Below are positions 22,679 to 29,052 of a stretch of DNA of 29,052 nucleotides, piece after piece (the stretch's first letter is position 1; every line of letters begins with the position of its first letter). Origin of the DNA: Candidatus Bathyarchaeota archaeon. Its GTDB lineage: Archaea > Thermoproteota > Bathyarchaeia > 40CM-2-53-6. The stretch spans positions 56,691-85,742 of the forward strand of contig VBBQ01000011.1 in assembly GCA_005888755.1 (NCBI GenBank). Direction: 5' to 3'. A program made the position numbers and the translations under genes. Under the pieces are notes generated by a model. That model searched no databases, had not been told where the DNA came from, and saw only the letters and a list, made by a program, of their open reading frames with translations.

Positions 22679-23923
22679 TTGTCAGGGCAAACCGTGCCGA
22701 AACCCGCAACAACGGTAGCCGTTCCTCAGACTGTGCCGTTAAAGTCGACCGTTGAGGGTGAGGGCTGGAAAGCGCGTCCGATAAAGCTCAAGATCTTCGG
22801 CAACCTCATCCAGGAAGTTGTGAACAAGAATCTCTGCATGTATTGCGGAGCCTGCATTGCCTCGTGCCCGATCGACATTCTGTTTCACAGCGAAAAGGAG
22901 GAACCGGTCATGCGGGGCACTTGTGCTGCCTGCCAGGTCTGCTACTACAGCTGCCCTAGAATCGAACTGCCCGTCGCGGAGATAGAGCAACAGGTATTCG
23001 GGAGAGCGAGAACTGCCGAGGAGGCAATTCTCGGGATCCATGTCGGAGCGTACTCTGTCAAGTCGAAAGATCCGGACGTGGTCAAGCGAGCGCAGGATGG
23101 TGGGGCAGTGACTTCTCTATTGTTGTACGCGTTGGACCGGAAGATCATAGACTACGCTGTGAACTCTGGCCTCACCTCGGGAAAGCCTTGGCGGCCTGAG
23201 CCTCAGATCGCGCGGACAAAGGAGGACTTGTTGAACCACGCCGGATCTAGATACACGCCAGGAGGGCAGGTGGGCGGACTCGCAGAAGTAGCCATTCCTA
23301 ACCGATCAGTTGTCAACTTCCAGGAAGAACGTATCGCTCTCGTTGGCTTGCCTTGTGAGCTTCAGGGAAGCTGGCGGATGGGCACTCACTGGATAGCCGC
23401 GCCGAAGCTCGCGAGAAATCTCGTTTTCACGATCGGTCTCTTTTGTTCGAAAGTGTTTGATTATCAGAAGATGATGGTCGACTATGTCCAAGGCAAAAGA
23501 GGAATAAACCTCAACAACGTTACCAAGGTCAACATAAAGAGAAACAGGCTGCTCGTCTACACGGGCGACAAGCTCGCAATCGACGAGCCCGTCGAAGCCC
23601 TTGCAGGTGCGGCACGTGAAGAATGCAACGTATGCGTTGACTACTCGGCTGAATTGGCTGACATTGCAGTTGGTGCGATAGGATCCTCTCCTGGTTGGAG
23701 CACTGTGATTACGAGAAGTCCGAGGGGAGACGAGATACTGAGGGGCGCGGTGGAATCAGGATACTTGGACATGAGGCCGCTGGATCCCGTTGGTAAAGGG
23801 ATAAAGTTCCTTGAGAAATTGTGTGAGAAAAAACGGCTGCGTGATCCATCTGCCTATCTGAGGCATGAGACTGCTTCTCCAAAGCCGGAGCCAACTCTGG
23901 TACCGCTTGAGATTCCACAATAG
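22679..23923 (+). CDS. fpoF: F420H2 dehydrogenase input subunit (FpoF/FrhB-like)
   Basis: A 414-residue iron-sulfur flavoprotein that oxidises coenzyme F420H2. Two N-terminal 4Fe-4S motifs are present: CMYCGACIASCP (Cys53-63) and CAACQVCYYSCP (Cys82-92). The FrhB/FpoF core follows: RAQDGGAVTSLLLYAL, then RYTPGGQVGGLAE, the ALVGLPCELQG loop, GLFCSKVFDY, and the C-terminal ECNVCVDYSAELADIAVGAIGS. The first 35 residues are a Pro/Thr-rich extension. The start is TTG 22679 with a strong GGAGG at 22666-22670. Its position after NuoBCDI, with no NuoEFG, marks the complex as an F420H2:acceptor oxidoreductase; in Methanosarcina the fpoF gene lies apart from the other fpo genes. Confidence 0.93.
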   Translation: MSGQTVPKPATTVAVPQTVPLKSTVEGEGWKARPIKLKIFGNLIQEVVNKNLCMYCGACIASCPIDILFHSEKEEPVMRGTCAACQVCYYSCPRIELPVAEIEQQVFGRARTAEEAILGIHVGAYSVKSKDPDVVKRAQDGGAVTSLLLYALDRKIIDYAVNSGLTSGKPWRPEPQIARTKEDLLNHAGSRYTPGGQVGGLAEVAIPNRSVVNFQEERIALVGLPCELQGSWRMGTHWIAAPKLARNLVFTIGLFCSKVFDYQKMMVDYVQGKRGINLNNVTKVNIKRNRLLVYTGDKLAIDEPVEALAGAAREECNVCVDYSAELADIAVGAIGSSPGWSTVITRSPRGDEILRGAVESGYLDMRPLDPVGKGIKFLEKLCEKKRLRDPSAYLRHETASPKPEPTLVPLEIPQ

Positions 23924-23976
23924 GAAATCTCCACTTCGAGAATTCATCTAGCCTGAAAGAAGCGGAGAGCATACTC

Positions 23977-24186
23977 ATGCGACGCGAGGTCGAGTCGCTA
24001 AGACCCCCCTACTGTACAGGAACCATTTCCTGTCTGGCAGCGATAATGGGCAAGACAGGCGGGTTAGGGCGCAGTCTGGGCTTGGACGGGAGAGCGAAGC
24101 TCGCGGTCTTTTCGCGTTATCATGAACGATTTTCTAGGCAATCTAGGAAGCCCCTCCCAGAATTGCAATCCGGGCTGATAATGGGG
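23977..24186 (+). repeat. Dispersed ~210-base repeat, copy B (plus orientation)
   Basis: Matches the reverse complement of 8556-8764 from end to end, with clusters of conserved and variable bases. Conserved parts include GCGACGCGAGGTCGAGTCGC at the start, a palindrome at 24017-24032 (CAGGAA/TTCCTG), the TCTGGGCTTGGACGGG block, GAACGATTTTCTAGG, and GGGCTGATAAT at the end. Between 24091 and 24118 the bases differ from copy A but a GCGA/TCGC pairing remains possible. It starts 54 bases after the FpoF-like stop in the same orientation and occupies most of the 364-base gap to the next gene; the rest of that gap shows nothing I recognise. Confidence 0.8.
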
Positions 24187-24287
24187 ACGATTCTCGCAAT
24201 TTACAGTCTCTACTCTAAATGGTAGAAGACGGTCTTTTAGCGGAAGTCTTAGTTCATTCTTGAAAATATTCTCCCCTGAGAATGAGG

Positions 24288-24875
24288 TCATAGCCCACGA
24301 GTGCGTCCAGCTGCAGGACCTAGATTTTTGATTATCGGTGAAATTGGACTCACTGATCTGTACGCATGACGATGTCCGAACGCTCTCGGGGGAACGAGCA
24401 TCTGCAAGAGGCTTCTCACCGACTGCCTTGAATCCTCCTCCTTCGCTTCTGCAGCTGCCTCAGCCTCGACAGGGTCCGCCTCCACCATTTTCGGAAGACC
24501 ATTCCTGTGAGAGGGGCTACCCAAGAAATGCTCGGTCAGCAACGATCCTGGAGCCTGGAGCCCACAAGAAGGACAAGTATCGAAAGGCGCCACCGCTGCT
24601 GCGGGAATGTCGGGCGTCTGGCTTGGTTTGGGTGTTGCGCGAGACTTTTTCATCTTTGCCTTTCGAGTCGATCGAGTTAAACCGATATTGTTCGGTCTTC
24701 GATTGGGACGGGTTGAACTTCTTCGACGACGAGCTGGCGATGCCGATCTTGATTTTCGTACTTCAAGCATCGGCATTGTTTTTGGAGTCTGATGTCTGAT
24801 TCGAAAAACCGCCATCAGCCCTGCAAGACTGCTGCCCACTTGCCTGCCAAGGATCTTGAAGATAACAGGGTGCAT
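24288..24875 (-). CDS. C2H2-type zinc-finger protein with basic N-terminus
   Basis: A protein of up to 195 residues with a compact CPSCGLQAPGSLLTEHFLGS finger, where Cys101, Cys104, His116 and His123 form a C-x2-C-x11-H-x6-H site. After an acidic stretch (VEADPVEAEAAAEAKEED) comes a conserved-looking tail, SVRSLLQMLVPPRAFGHRH and RSVSPISPII. Residues 38-84 are very Arg/Lys/Ser-rich and may bind nucleic acid. ATG 24875 has GAGGAGAAG upstream and lies 16 bases after the preceding small zinc-ribbon gene; ATG 24653 (residue 75) is a shorter alternative that keeps the finger. Function is unknown; I assign no family name. Confidence 0.6.
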   Translation of the reverse strand: MHPVIFKILGRQVGSSLAGLMAVFRIRHQTPKTMPMLEVRKSRSASPARRRRSSTRPNRRPNNIGLTRSTRKAKMKKSRATPKPSQTPDIPAAAVAPFDTCPSCGLQAPGSLLTEHFLGSPSHRNGLPKMVEADPVEAEAAAEAKEEDSRQSVRSLLQMLVPPRAFGHRHAYRSVSPISPIIKNLGPAAGRTRGL

Positions 24876-24891
24876 AGTCTCGTTCTTCTCC

Positions 24892-25029
24892 TCACGCTAG
24901 CGGAACGTCCAGGTACGTGTCTTGGGCGCACCTTTCACAGATGACCCTCCCCCTTGGGGTTCTCCGGACCTGATCATCGCTCAATATTTCTCGCCCGCAA
25001 GAGGGACAGATTACGATGCACTGGCTCAT
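24892..25029 (-). CDS. 45-residue zinc-ribbon protein
   Basis: A very small protein from ATG 25029 to TGA 24892. It reads MSQCIVICPSCGREILSDD, then a basic middle (QVRRTPRGR), then VICERCAQDTYLDVPLA. Two CxxC pairs (Cys8/Cys11 and Cys31/Cys34) make a complete four-cysteine ribbon, with an extra Cys4. The pattern is far from random for this length, and the stop lies 16 bases before the next gene's ATG on the same strand, with the ribosome-binding-like GAGGAG between them. This supports a real two-gene unit. Its role is unknown; such ribbons act in nucleic-acid or protein binding. Confidence 0.72.
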   Translation of the reverse strand: MSQCIVICPSCGREILSDDQVRRTPRGRVICERCAQDTYLDVPLA

Positions 25030-25120
25030 ACGCTAACCGTCAAGAAGAAGATTGACGCGATCGAGTAATTCCCCGGTTGTAACTAATCCCGAAACTCTCT
25101 GGTAACACCCGCCTTAAATA

Positions 25121-25139
25121 GGCGGCAGAGATTGCCGCC
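25121..25139. other. Strong 7-bp hairpin in intergenic region
   Basis: GGCGGCA at 25121-25127 pairs perfectly with TGCCGCC at 25133-25139 around a 5-base loop. It lies in the gap between the 45-residue ribbon gene (minus) and the 53-residue ribbon gene (plus). It is not followed by a T-run, so a terminator is not obvious. The rest of 25030-25287 shows no convincing gene. Confidence 0.35.
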
Positions 25140-25287
25140 GATTCTTCCTCTCAATAAGCGTAGGTCTTGCAGACCTTCGGACCCGACCAGAGTCAGGAGA
25201 GAAAGGTCGCCGGGATAGTTCTCAGTTTCACTTTTGGCACCATCTCCTGGATAATACTTGCCGGAGGCTGTAGACTCGTGGTAATTA

Positions 25288-25449
25288 GTGTTGGAGAAGG
25301 TTACGAGCAATGAATGTCCACGCTGTGGGCGTGCGCGGTTGAACGTTTACTTCTCGGACCAAACTGACAATAGGGTTGGCGCTTGGTGTGAGTTCTGCAA
25401 TCTGAAGGCGTACTATTTCGGCGAGAAGCTAGTAACGATCAATTCCTAG
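25288..25449 (+). CDS. 53-residue zinc-ribbon protein
   Basis: A small frame starting at GTG 25288 or TTG 25291 (an in-frame TAA lies two codons upstream) and ending at TAG 25449. It reads EKVTSNECPRCGRARLNVYF, a short polar loop (SDQTDNRVGA), then WCEFCNLKAYYFGEKLVTI. Two CxxC pairs about 25 residues apart form a classical zinc ribbon with aromatic residues after the second pair, as in ribosomal or transcription-type ribbons. No ribosome-binding site is obvious. It faces away from the other small zinc-binding genes. Function is unknown. Confidence 0.65.
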   Translation: MLEKVTSNECPRCGRARLNVYFSDQTDNRVGAWCEFCNLKAYYFGEKLVTINS

Positions 25450-25502
25450 TACGTTCCATCAAACCGGCTCGCTGGATAGTGGGTCTGACAACCAACAGGT
25501 GT

Positions 25503-25844
25503 CTATTCTGGTGGGGACGTTCCCTCCGCAATGTTCAGCGTCATCTCTCCTTCGACCATTTTTCTCTGTAATCGTGCGGTGAAAAGTTCGAGGTCTACTC
25601 CTAGCTCCTCAAGTCTCTTGATCGCGTCTGGTTGGAGGATCGGGCTGACGTTTTGTCCGCCTATGCGTCCATACGCGACGGCTTCGAAGGGGAATCTTTC
25701 GCCTTTGTATATCGCGTAACCCGTTAGAAAGTTGGCGACTCCGCCGCCGACGCCGCTGGCGTCACCCATCTCATCGATGAACACGTCGATTTCATATTGT
25801 AGCTGGGCCTCCTCGGCTTTCCGGAACGGGTTCTGAGCGTTCAT
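25503..25844 (-). CDS. Unrecognised 113-residue soluble protein
   Basis: Not a family I recognise. The sequence is evenly composed and protein-like: LQYEIDVFIDEMGDASGVGG, FLTGYAIYKGERFPFEAVAY, then GRIGGQNVSPILQPDAIKRLEELGVDLE, and a final FTARLQRKMVEGEMTLNIAEG. It has no transmembrane segment and no cysteines. ATG 25844 is a clean start 6 bases after the stop of the membrane-protein gene, so the two are almost certainly co-transcribed and probably work together. Confidence 0.72.
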   Translation of the reverse strand: MNAQNPFRKAEEAQLQYEIDVFIDEMGDASGVGGGVANFLTGYAIYKGERFPFEAVAYGRIGGQNVSPILQPDAIKRLEELGVDLELFTARLQRKMVEGEMTLNIAEGTSPPE

Positions 25845-25850
25845 CGATGA

Positions 25851-26660
25851 TCAGCCGTAGGCTGGCATGTCGAGCGGGTGCCACTGTTTTGCTCTCAGAC
25901 CCCTAACGCGTGACCACGACAACCAGCCGGAGATAACAGATGCGGCCAGAGGGATGTCTATCGCTATCGCGCTCGCGGTGAGCCCGCCGCCAAACTGGAT
26001 TACTAGTTGAGCAACGAACGCGATTGCAACTGTTGCTAAACCCATGGTAGCGGGCCAGAGTTTGGGCTTACGCAAAAAGAATCCTGACACAACGGCCGCA
26101 GGGGCGAGAATTGCATAGATGCTGAAGATCGCTGGGGTGGCGAGGCTGAACGAGGCGACTAAGCCAAGCCAGATTCCTGAAATGATGAACAGGATGCTTG
26201 TGAGGTTGAGAACATTGTATCTAGAGGGGGAGATCACGGCCGCGGACAAGGGCGGGGTAAACGAGAACGGCTTTCCCAGCGCTTGGTTGGCGTTGGTTGT
26301 TCCAAGATGCTTCTTTCCCGTTATCACGTCGACTGGTGCGTTGACGAAGTTTTCGACGAGGATGATTCTGTGCTGGCCTATGCCAGAGGCGGGACCAACC
26401 TCTATCGAATAATCGGGTCCAACGGTGAGTTCGAGTTTTGTGTCAGGCGTGCAAGAGTGCTGGACAGTTGCGCCAGGTCTTGTCTGGATAAGGGTCCAGT
26501 TCGAGCCCTCTTTTCTCGTGCAGATTAGGGCGGCCCATTTTGAGCCAGGTTCTATTTTTGGGAGTCCAACTTCTGGGGCAAGGTCTGTCATGCCGAAACG
26601 TTTGTCTTCGCAGAATGTCTGTGGGCATGATCTGCATTTCCAGACGTCGATCGTGCCCAT
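25851..26660 (-). CDS. Membrane protein with N-terminal zinc-binding-like domain
   Basis: About 269 residues from ATG 26660. The N-terminal half is soluble and starts with MGTIDVWKCRSCPQTFCED, a CxxCxxxxC pattern that may bind zinc, followed by a beta-rich stretch (SKWAALICTRKEGSNWTLIQ, then VGPASGIGQHRIILVENFV). The C-terminal half has four hydrophobic helices between about residues 155 and 255. The frame is open further upstream to 26843, which would overlap the seryl-tRNA synthetase start on the other strand, so I prefer the internal ATG. It is followed after 6 bases by the 113-residue gene. Function is unknown. Confidence 0.65.
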   Translation of the reverse strand: MGTIDVWKCRSCPQTFCEDKRFGMTDLAPEVGLPKIEPGSKWAALICTRKEGSNWTLIQTRPGATVQHSCTPDTKLELTVGPDYSIEVGPASGIGQHRIILVENFVNAPVDVITGKKHLGTTNANQALGKPFSFTPPLSAAVISPSRYNVLNLTSILFIISGIWLGLVASFSLATPAIFSIYAILAPAAVVSGFFLRKPKLWPATMGLATVAIAFVAQLVIQFGGGLTASAIAIDIPLAASVISGWLSWSRVRGLRAKQWHPLDMPAYG

Positions 26661-26790
26661 GACGTTGCCGTTATCGATGAGGTTGACGACTCCGAAATAG
26701 ACTACGTCGTGCTGGTGTAACTCCAAGACTGGAGTGTCCGAGAGGGTCTTGGGCCTTGAAAAGTCTTGGCACACCGAAGGGGAACATTGG

Positions 26791-26797
26791 TTTTTTA
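26791..26797 (+). promoter_or_regulatory. TATA-like box of seryl-tRNA synthetase
   Basis: A TTTTTTA tract at 26791-26797 is centred about 36 bases before TTG 26830, predicting a transcription start near 26820 and a very short leader. This supports the TTG start over the longer in-frame start at 26734. Confidence 0.4.
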
Positions 26798-26829
26798 CCG
26801 ACGTAGAGAGTCTTGGACGCGAACGCGTT

Positions 26830-28116
26830 TTGCTGGACATCAAGCTCGTGAGGGAGAGCCCAGAGGTGGTGAAAGAGAGCCTGAGAAAGAGAGGCTTGAC
26901 CGAGAAGCTGGGCCAGGTGGATTTGTTGTTGAAGCTGGACGCTGAATGGCGGCTGCTCCAAGCGGAGACTGATCAGCTGAGGAAGAGACGGAACGAGGTC
27001 ACCGCAGCAATCGCGGAGGCGAGAAAAAAGAAACAGGATGCCACAGCACTAATGAAAGAAGCCGAGGCAGTCCCGGAGAAGATCAAAAGCCTCGAAGCAA
27101 GAATCGATGCGGAAAGAGAGAAGATCGATAATATTCTCTTGAACCTTCCCAACATTATTCACGATAGCGTGCCCTTTGGAAAAGACGAAGACGACAATGT
27201 AGAATTGAGAAAATGGGGCACTATTCCAAAGTTTGACTTCAAGGCTCTCGACCACATCGATCTAGGACTCAAACATGGGCTCATCGATGTTGAGAAAGCT
27301 GGCCGTGTTGCTGGTGCACGGTTCTATTATCTGAGAGAAGACCTTGTCAGGCTAAACCACGCGCTCATCCAGTACGGACTAGATTTTGTCAAGAAGAAAG
27401 GGTTCGAGCTCTACCAGCCTCCATACTTCCTCCGACGCGACATCATAGCTGGAGCGGTTCCGCTTACCGACTTCGAAGACATGATCTACAAGATCGAAGG
27501 GGAAGATCTGTATTTGATCCCGACAGCTGAACATGCTCTTCTGGCACTTCACAATGACGATATTATCGATCAACCGAAGCTGCCACTGCGCTACGCCGGG
27601 TTCAGCCCATGTTTTCGAAAAGAAGCCGGAGCACATGGGAGGGACACCAAAGGAATATTCCGAGTCCACCAGTTCGAAAAGGTCGAGATGTTCCTCTTCT
27701 CAACACCACAGGATTCATGGAAACTTCACGAGGAGTTGTTGCGGAACGTTGAGGAGTTCTTTCAAAGTCTCAAGATCCCGCACAGGATCGTTAACGTATG
27801 CACCGGGGACCTTGGGACGGTCGCCGCGAAAAAGTACGATCTCGAGGCGTGGTTGCCTGGACAAGGAAAGTATCGGGAGATGGCGTCATGCAGTAACTGT
27901 ACCTCTTACCAGGCTGTCAGGTCAAGGGTTCGTTATAGGGAGAAGCCCAGCCTTCCCACCAAATACGCACATACCTTGAACAGCACTCTAGTTGCCACTG
28001 AGCGCGCCATTGTGGCGATAATGGAAAACAACCAGACACCCGACGGAGCGATCGAATTACCTCATGTTCTGCAAAGTTACATGAATGGACAGCGAGAGAT
28101 TCCACAACACCGGTAA
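26830..28116 (+). CDS. serS: Seryl-tRNA synthetase (class II, common type)
   Basis: Charges tRNA-Ser with serine. From TTG 26830 the protein has 428 residues, and its N-terminus LDIKLVRESPEVVKESLRKR is the standard SerRS beginning. A long antiparallel coiled-coil arm follows at about residues 35-100. Motif 2 is FRKEAGAHGRDTKGIFRVHQFEKVE, and motif 3 with the tail reads TLNSTLVATERAIVAIMENN. The active-site segments IPTAEHALLALH and VCTGDLGTVAAKKYDLEAWLP are present, as is MASCSNCTSYQAVRSRVRYR. This is the common SerRS, not the rare zinc-dependent type of methanogens. Starting at 26734 would add an unrelated 32-residue leader. The window also carries a tRNA-Ser substrate at 10330. Confidence 0.96.
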   Translation: MLDIKLVRESPEVVKESLRKRGLTEKLGQVDLLLKLDAEWRLLQAETDQLRKRRNEVTAAIAEARKKKQDATALMKEAEAVPEKIKSLEARIDAEREKIDNILLNLPNIIHDSVPFGKDEDDNVELRKWGTIPKFDFKALDHIDLGLKHGLIDVEKAGRVAGARFYYLREDLVRLNHALIQYGLDFVKKKGFELYQPPYFLRRDIIAGAVPLTDFEDMIYKIEGEDLYLIPTAEHALLALHNDDIIDQPKLPLRYAGFSPCFRKEAGAHGRDTKGIFRVHQFEKVEMFLFSTPQDSWKLHEELLRNVEEFFQSLKIPHRIVNVCTGDLGTVAAKKYDLEAWLPGQGKYREMASCSNCTSYQAVRSRVRYREKPSLPTKYAHTLNSTLVATERAIVAIMENNQTPDGAIELPHVLQSYMNGQREIPQHR

Positions 28117-28165
28117 CATCCCTTACCATCAGAAGTTTCTTCGTCAACCTCGTGTGTTCTCTCAT

Positions 28166-28870
28166 TTAGACGAAAACAAGGGCGGATCCAATCAGGTATA
28201 CGGCTGCGGATGCAATAACGCCGATGAGCAATGTTTCTAGCCCGCTCCTCCATAATTTTCTGCCGACTATCCGACCCTTCCACACTCCGACCGCGAATAG
28301 AAACAACGGGGAGACCAGTGCTGCGGCTAGGATAGAGCTGTCTCTCGAGTTGAGAAGAAGGAAAGGAACCAAGGGTATCAGGGCACCGACTAGAAATGAG
28401 AGGCCTATCACTCCGCCCATCTTGAACGGGTTTTCCAGCCTTGTCCTGTGCTCATGTAACTCGTGGATCAAAATGTCTTCCAAGAATTTCTCCTTGTCAG
28501 AAGCAATTGTCTCAACCACTTTTCCTGCTTCGTCTTGACTGAGACCCTTTGCGACGTAGAAATTTCTCAGCTCGCTCTTCTCCTCTTCAGGCTCCTGTTC
28601 TATCTCGCCTGCTTCCCTTTTGGCGTCCGCCTGGTAGAGCTCGTACTCGGACCGCTCCGCAAGGAGACCTCCAAAAAACATGGAGATGGCCCCGGCGAGC
28701 ATAGAGGCTATTCCAGCGAAACGGATCAGTGGTAGATTGTTGGTCGCTCCGGCAAATCCGCTCAGAAACGCAAGGTTTGTGACAAGCCCGTCCGATATTC
28801 CTAGCGCTGAGCTTCCAATGTAGCCTCTAGCGCGGATATGCTTGTGTCTCTCGGCTGGCTGCGTTTTCAA
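28166..28870 (-). CDS. VIT1/CCC1-family iron/manganese transporter
   Basis: A 234-residue membrane protein of the vacuolar iron transporter-like family. Helix 1 carries SSALGISDGLVTNLAFLSGF, the family's 'D/N-G-l-v-s-n' motif, and helix 2 has FAGIASMLAGAISMFFGGLLAERSEYELY. A cytoplasmic charged, helical segment with many acidic residues (EAGEIEQEPEEEKSEL, then FLEDILIHELHEH) lies between helices 2 and 3; in plant VIT1 this region binds metal. Three more helices follow the NPFKMGGVIGLSFLVGALIPL segment. The start is TTG 28870. The likely role is Fe2+ or Mn2+ export from the cytosol, which fits the iron-rich biology of the window but is not specific evidence. Confidence 0.9.
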   Translation of the reverse strand: MKTQPAERHKHIRARGYIGSSALGISDGLVTNLAFLSGFAGATNNLPLIRFAGIASMLAGAISMFFGGLLAERSEYELYQADAKREAGEIEQEPEEEKSELRNFYVAKGLSQDEAGKVVETIASDKEKFLEDILIHELHEHRTRLENPFKMGGVIGLSFLVGALIPLVPFLLLNSRDSSILAAALVSPLFLFAVGVWKGRIVGRKLWRSGLETLLIGVIASAAVYLIGSALVFV

Positions 28871-28986
28871 ACGGGCTACCTATCGATCCACATTGAAGCT
28901 AGCGACTGGGGATCAAGCTGGGTTATTTCAGCCCTCGCCCTCTTAACTGGCCGGACACGTTAATTTCCCTCGCTAGGCTCACGGAT

Positions 28987-29052
28987 ATGAATGATGGAGT
29001 GGCATCGATGAGTGAGAAAAAAGATTTCAATGTTAAGGAGTTGTCAAATTCT
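28987..29052 (+). CDS. Start of a gene running off the window
   Basis: An open frame from ATG 28987 (or ATG 29008) continues past the last base. It reads MNDGVASMSEKKDFNVKELS, too short to recognise. It is divergent from the VIT1-like gene, with 116 bases between the starts. Confidence 0.4.
   Translation, partial: MNDGVASMSEKKDFNVKELSNS

Noticed and set aside
24338-24799. Plus-strand frame opposite the C2H2-type gene
   Set aside because: It is a mirror frame with no conserved motif; the minus strand has the cysteine/histidine pattern and a ribosome-binding-like site.
25083-25310. Minus-strand frame of 75 residues from a TTG start
   Set aside because: No recognisable domain or ribosome-binding site, and it overlaps the start of the plus-strand zinc-ribbon gene; it covers a hairpin region and is likely non-coding.
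26734-26829. Longer seryl-tRNA synthetase with a 32-residue leader
   Set aside because: The family begins at LDIKLVRE, which matches TTG 26830, and a TATA-like tract lies inside the longer version.
1-29052. CRISPR array, restriction or toxin-antitoxin systems
   Set aside because: No regularly spaced direct repeats and no Cas, methyltransferase or toxin-like products were seen in the window.

Overview
The window reads as a piece of an archaeal chromosome, most likely a mesophilic or moderately thermophilic member of the TACK archaea (Thermoproteota; Bathyarchaeia- or Nitrososphaeria-like). The support is indirect: archaeal TATA boxes about 25-30 bases upstream of genes, frequent TTG and GTG starts, an intron-bearing tRNA-Ser, a zinc-containing ferredoxin, DUF1512, NitrOD5-like, V4R and KaiC-like proteins, several F420/flavin split-barrel proteins, and a Nuo/Fpo-type complex with an F420H2-oxidising subunit instead of NuoEFG. 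No lineage marker such as rRNA is present, so the assignment is an inference.

Layout. 1-5.2 kb (+): 3' end of a DNA-3-methyladenine glycosylase, a universal stress protein followed by a ribosome-hibernation-like protein, an NAD(P)H-hydrate dehydratase, a 14-helix MFS exporter and a site-2 protease with CBS domains. 5.2-8.5 kb: an HxlR-type regulator divergent from a four-gene unit (split-barrel protein, HtrA-like protease, DUF1512 membrane protein, F420-type split-barrel protein), with a shared TATA region and a palindromic candidate operator. 8.5-11.7 kb is accessory-looking: one copy of a ~210-base dispersed repeat, a zinc/7Fe ferredoxin, a TnpB remnant, a NitrOD5-like protein, an intron-containing tRNA-Ser(CGA), and a 1.25-kb segment bounded by a 20-base duplication of the tRNA 3' end. 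11.7-15.5 kb (-) is a tight three-gene operon: a secreted, membrane-anchored PKD protein, a MinD/ParA-like ATPase and a V4R-domain protein.

15.6-18.7 kb holds a PPOX protein, a KaiC-like ATPase with a zinc-ribbon partner, and two unrecognised small proteins separated by a perfect 14-bp inverted repeat. 18.9-23.9 kb (+) is the most coherent block: NuoB, NuoC, NuoD, NuoI and an FpoF/FrhB-like subunit, i.e. the peripheral arm of an F420H2 dehydrogenase. NuoI is interrupted by a 373-residue LAGLIDADG-type intein placed exactly before a cysteine that ligates its second 4Fe-4S cluster. After this comes the second copy of the ~210-base repeat, a cluster of small zinc-binding proteins (two of them under 60 residues), a membrane protein pair, seryl-tRNA synthetase, a VIT1/CCC1-type transporter and the start of one more gene.

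The points most worth following are the NuoI intein, the two-copy repeat (a structured RNA or a non-autonomous mobile element) found downstream of two iron-sulfur protein genes, the tRNA-bounded segment, and the PKD/MinD/V4R operon.
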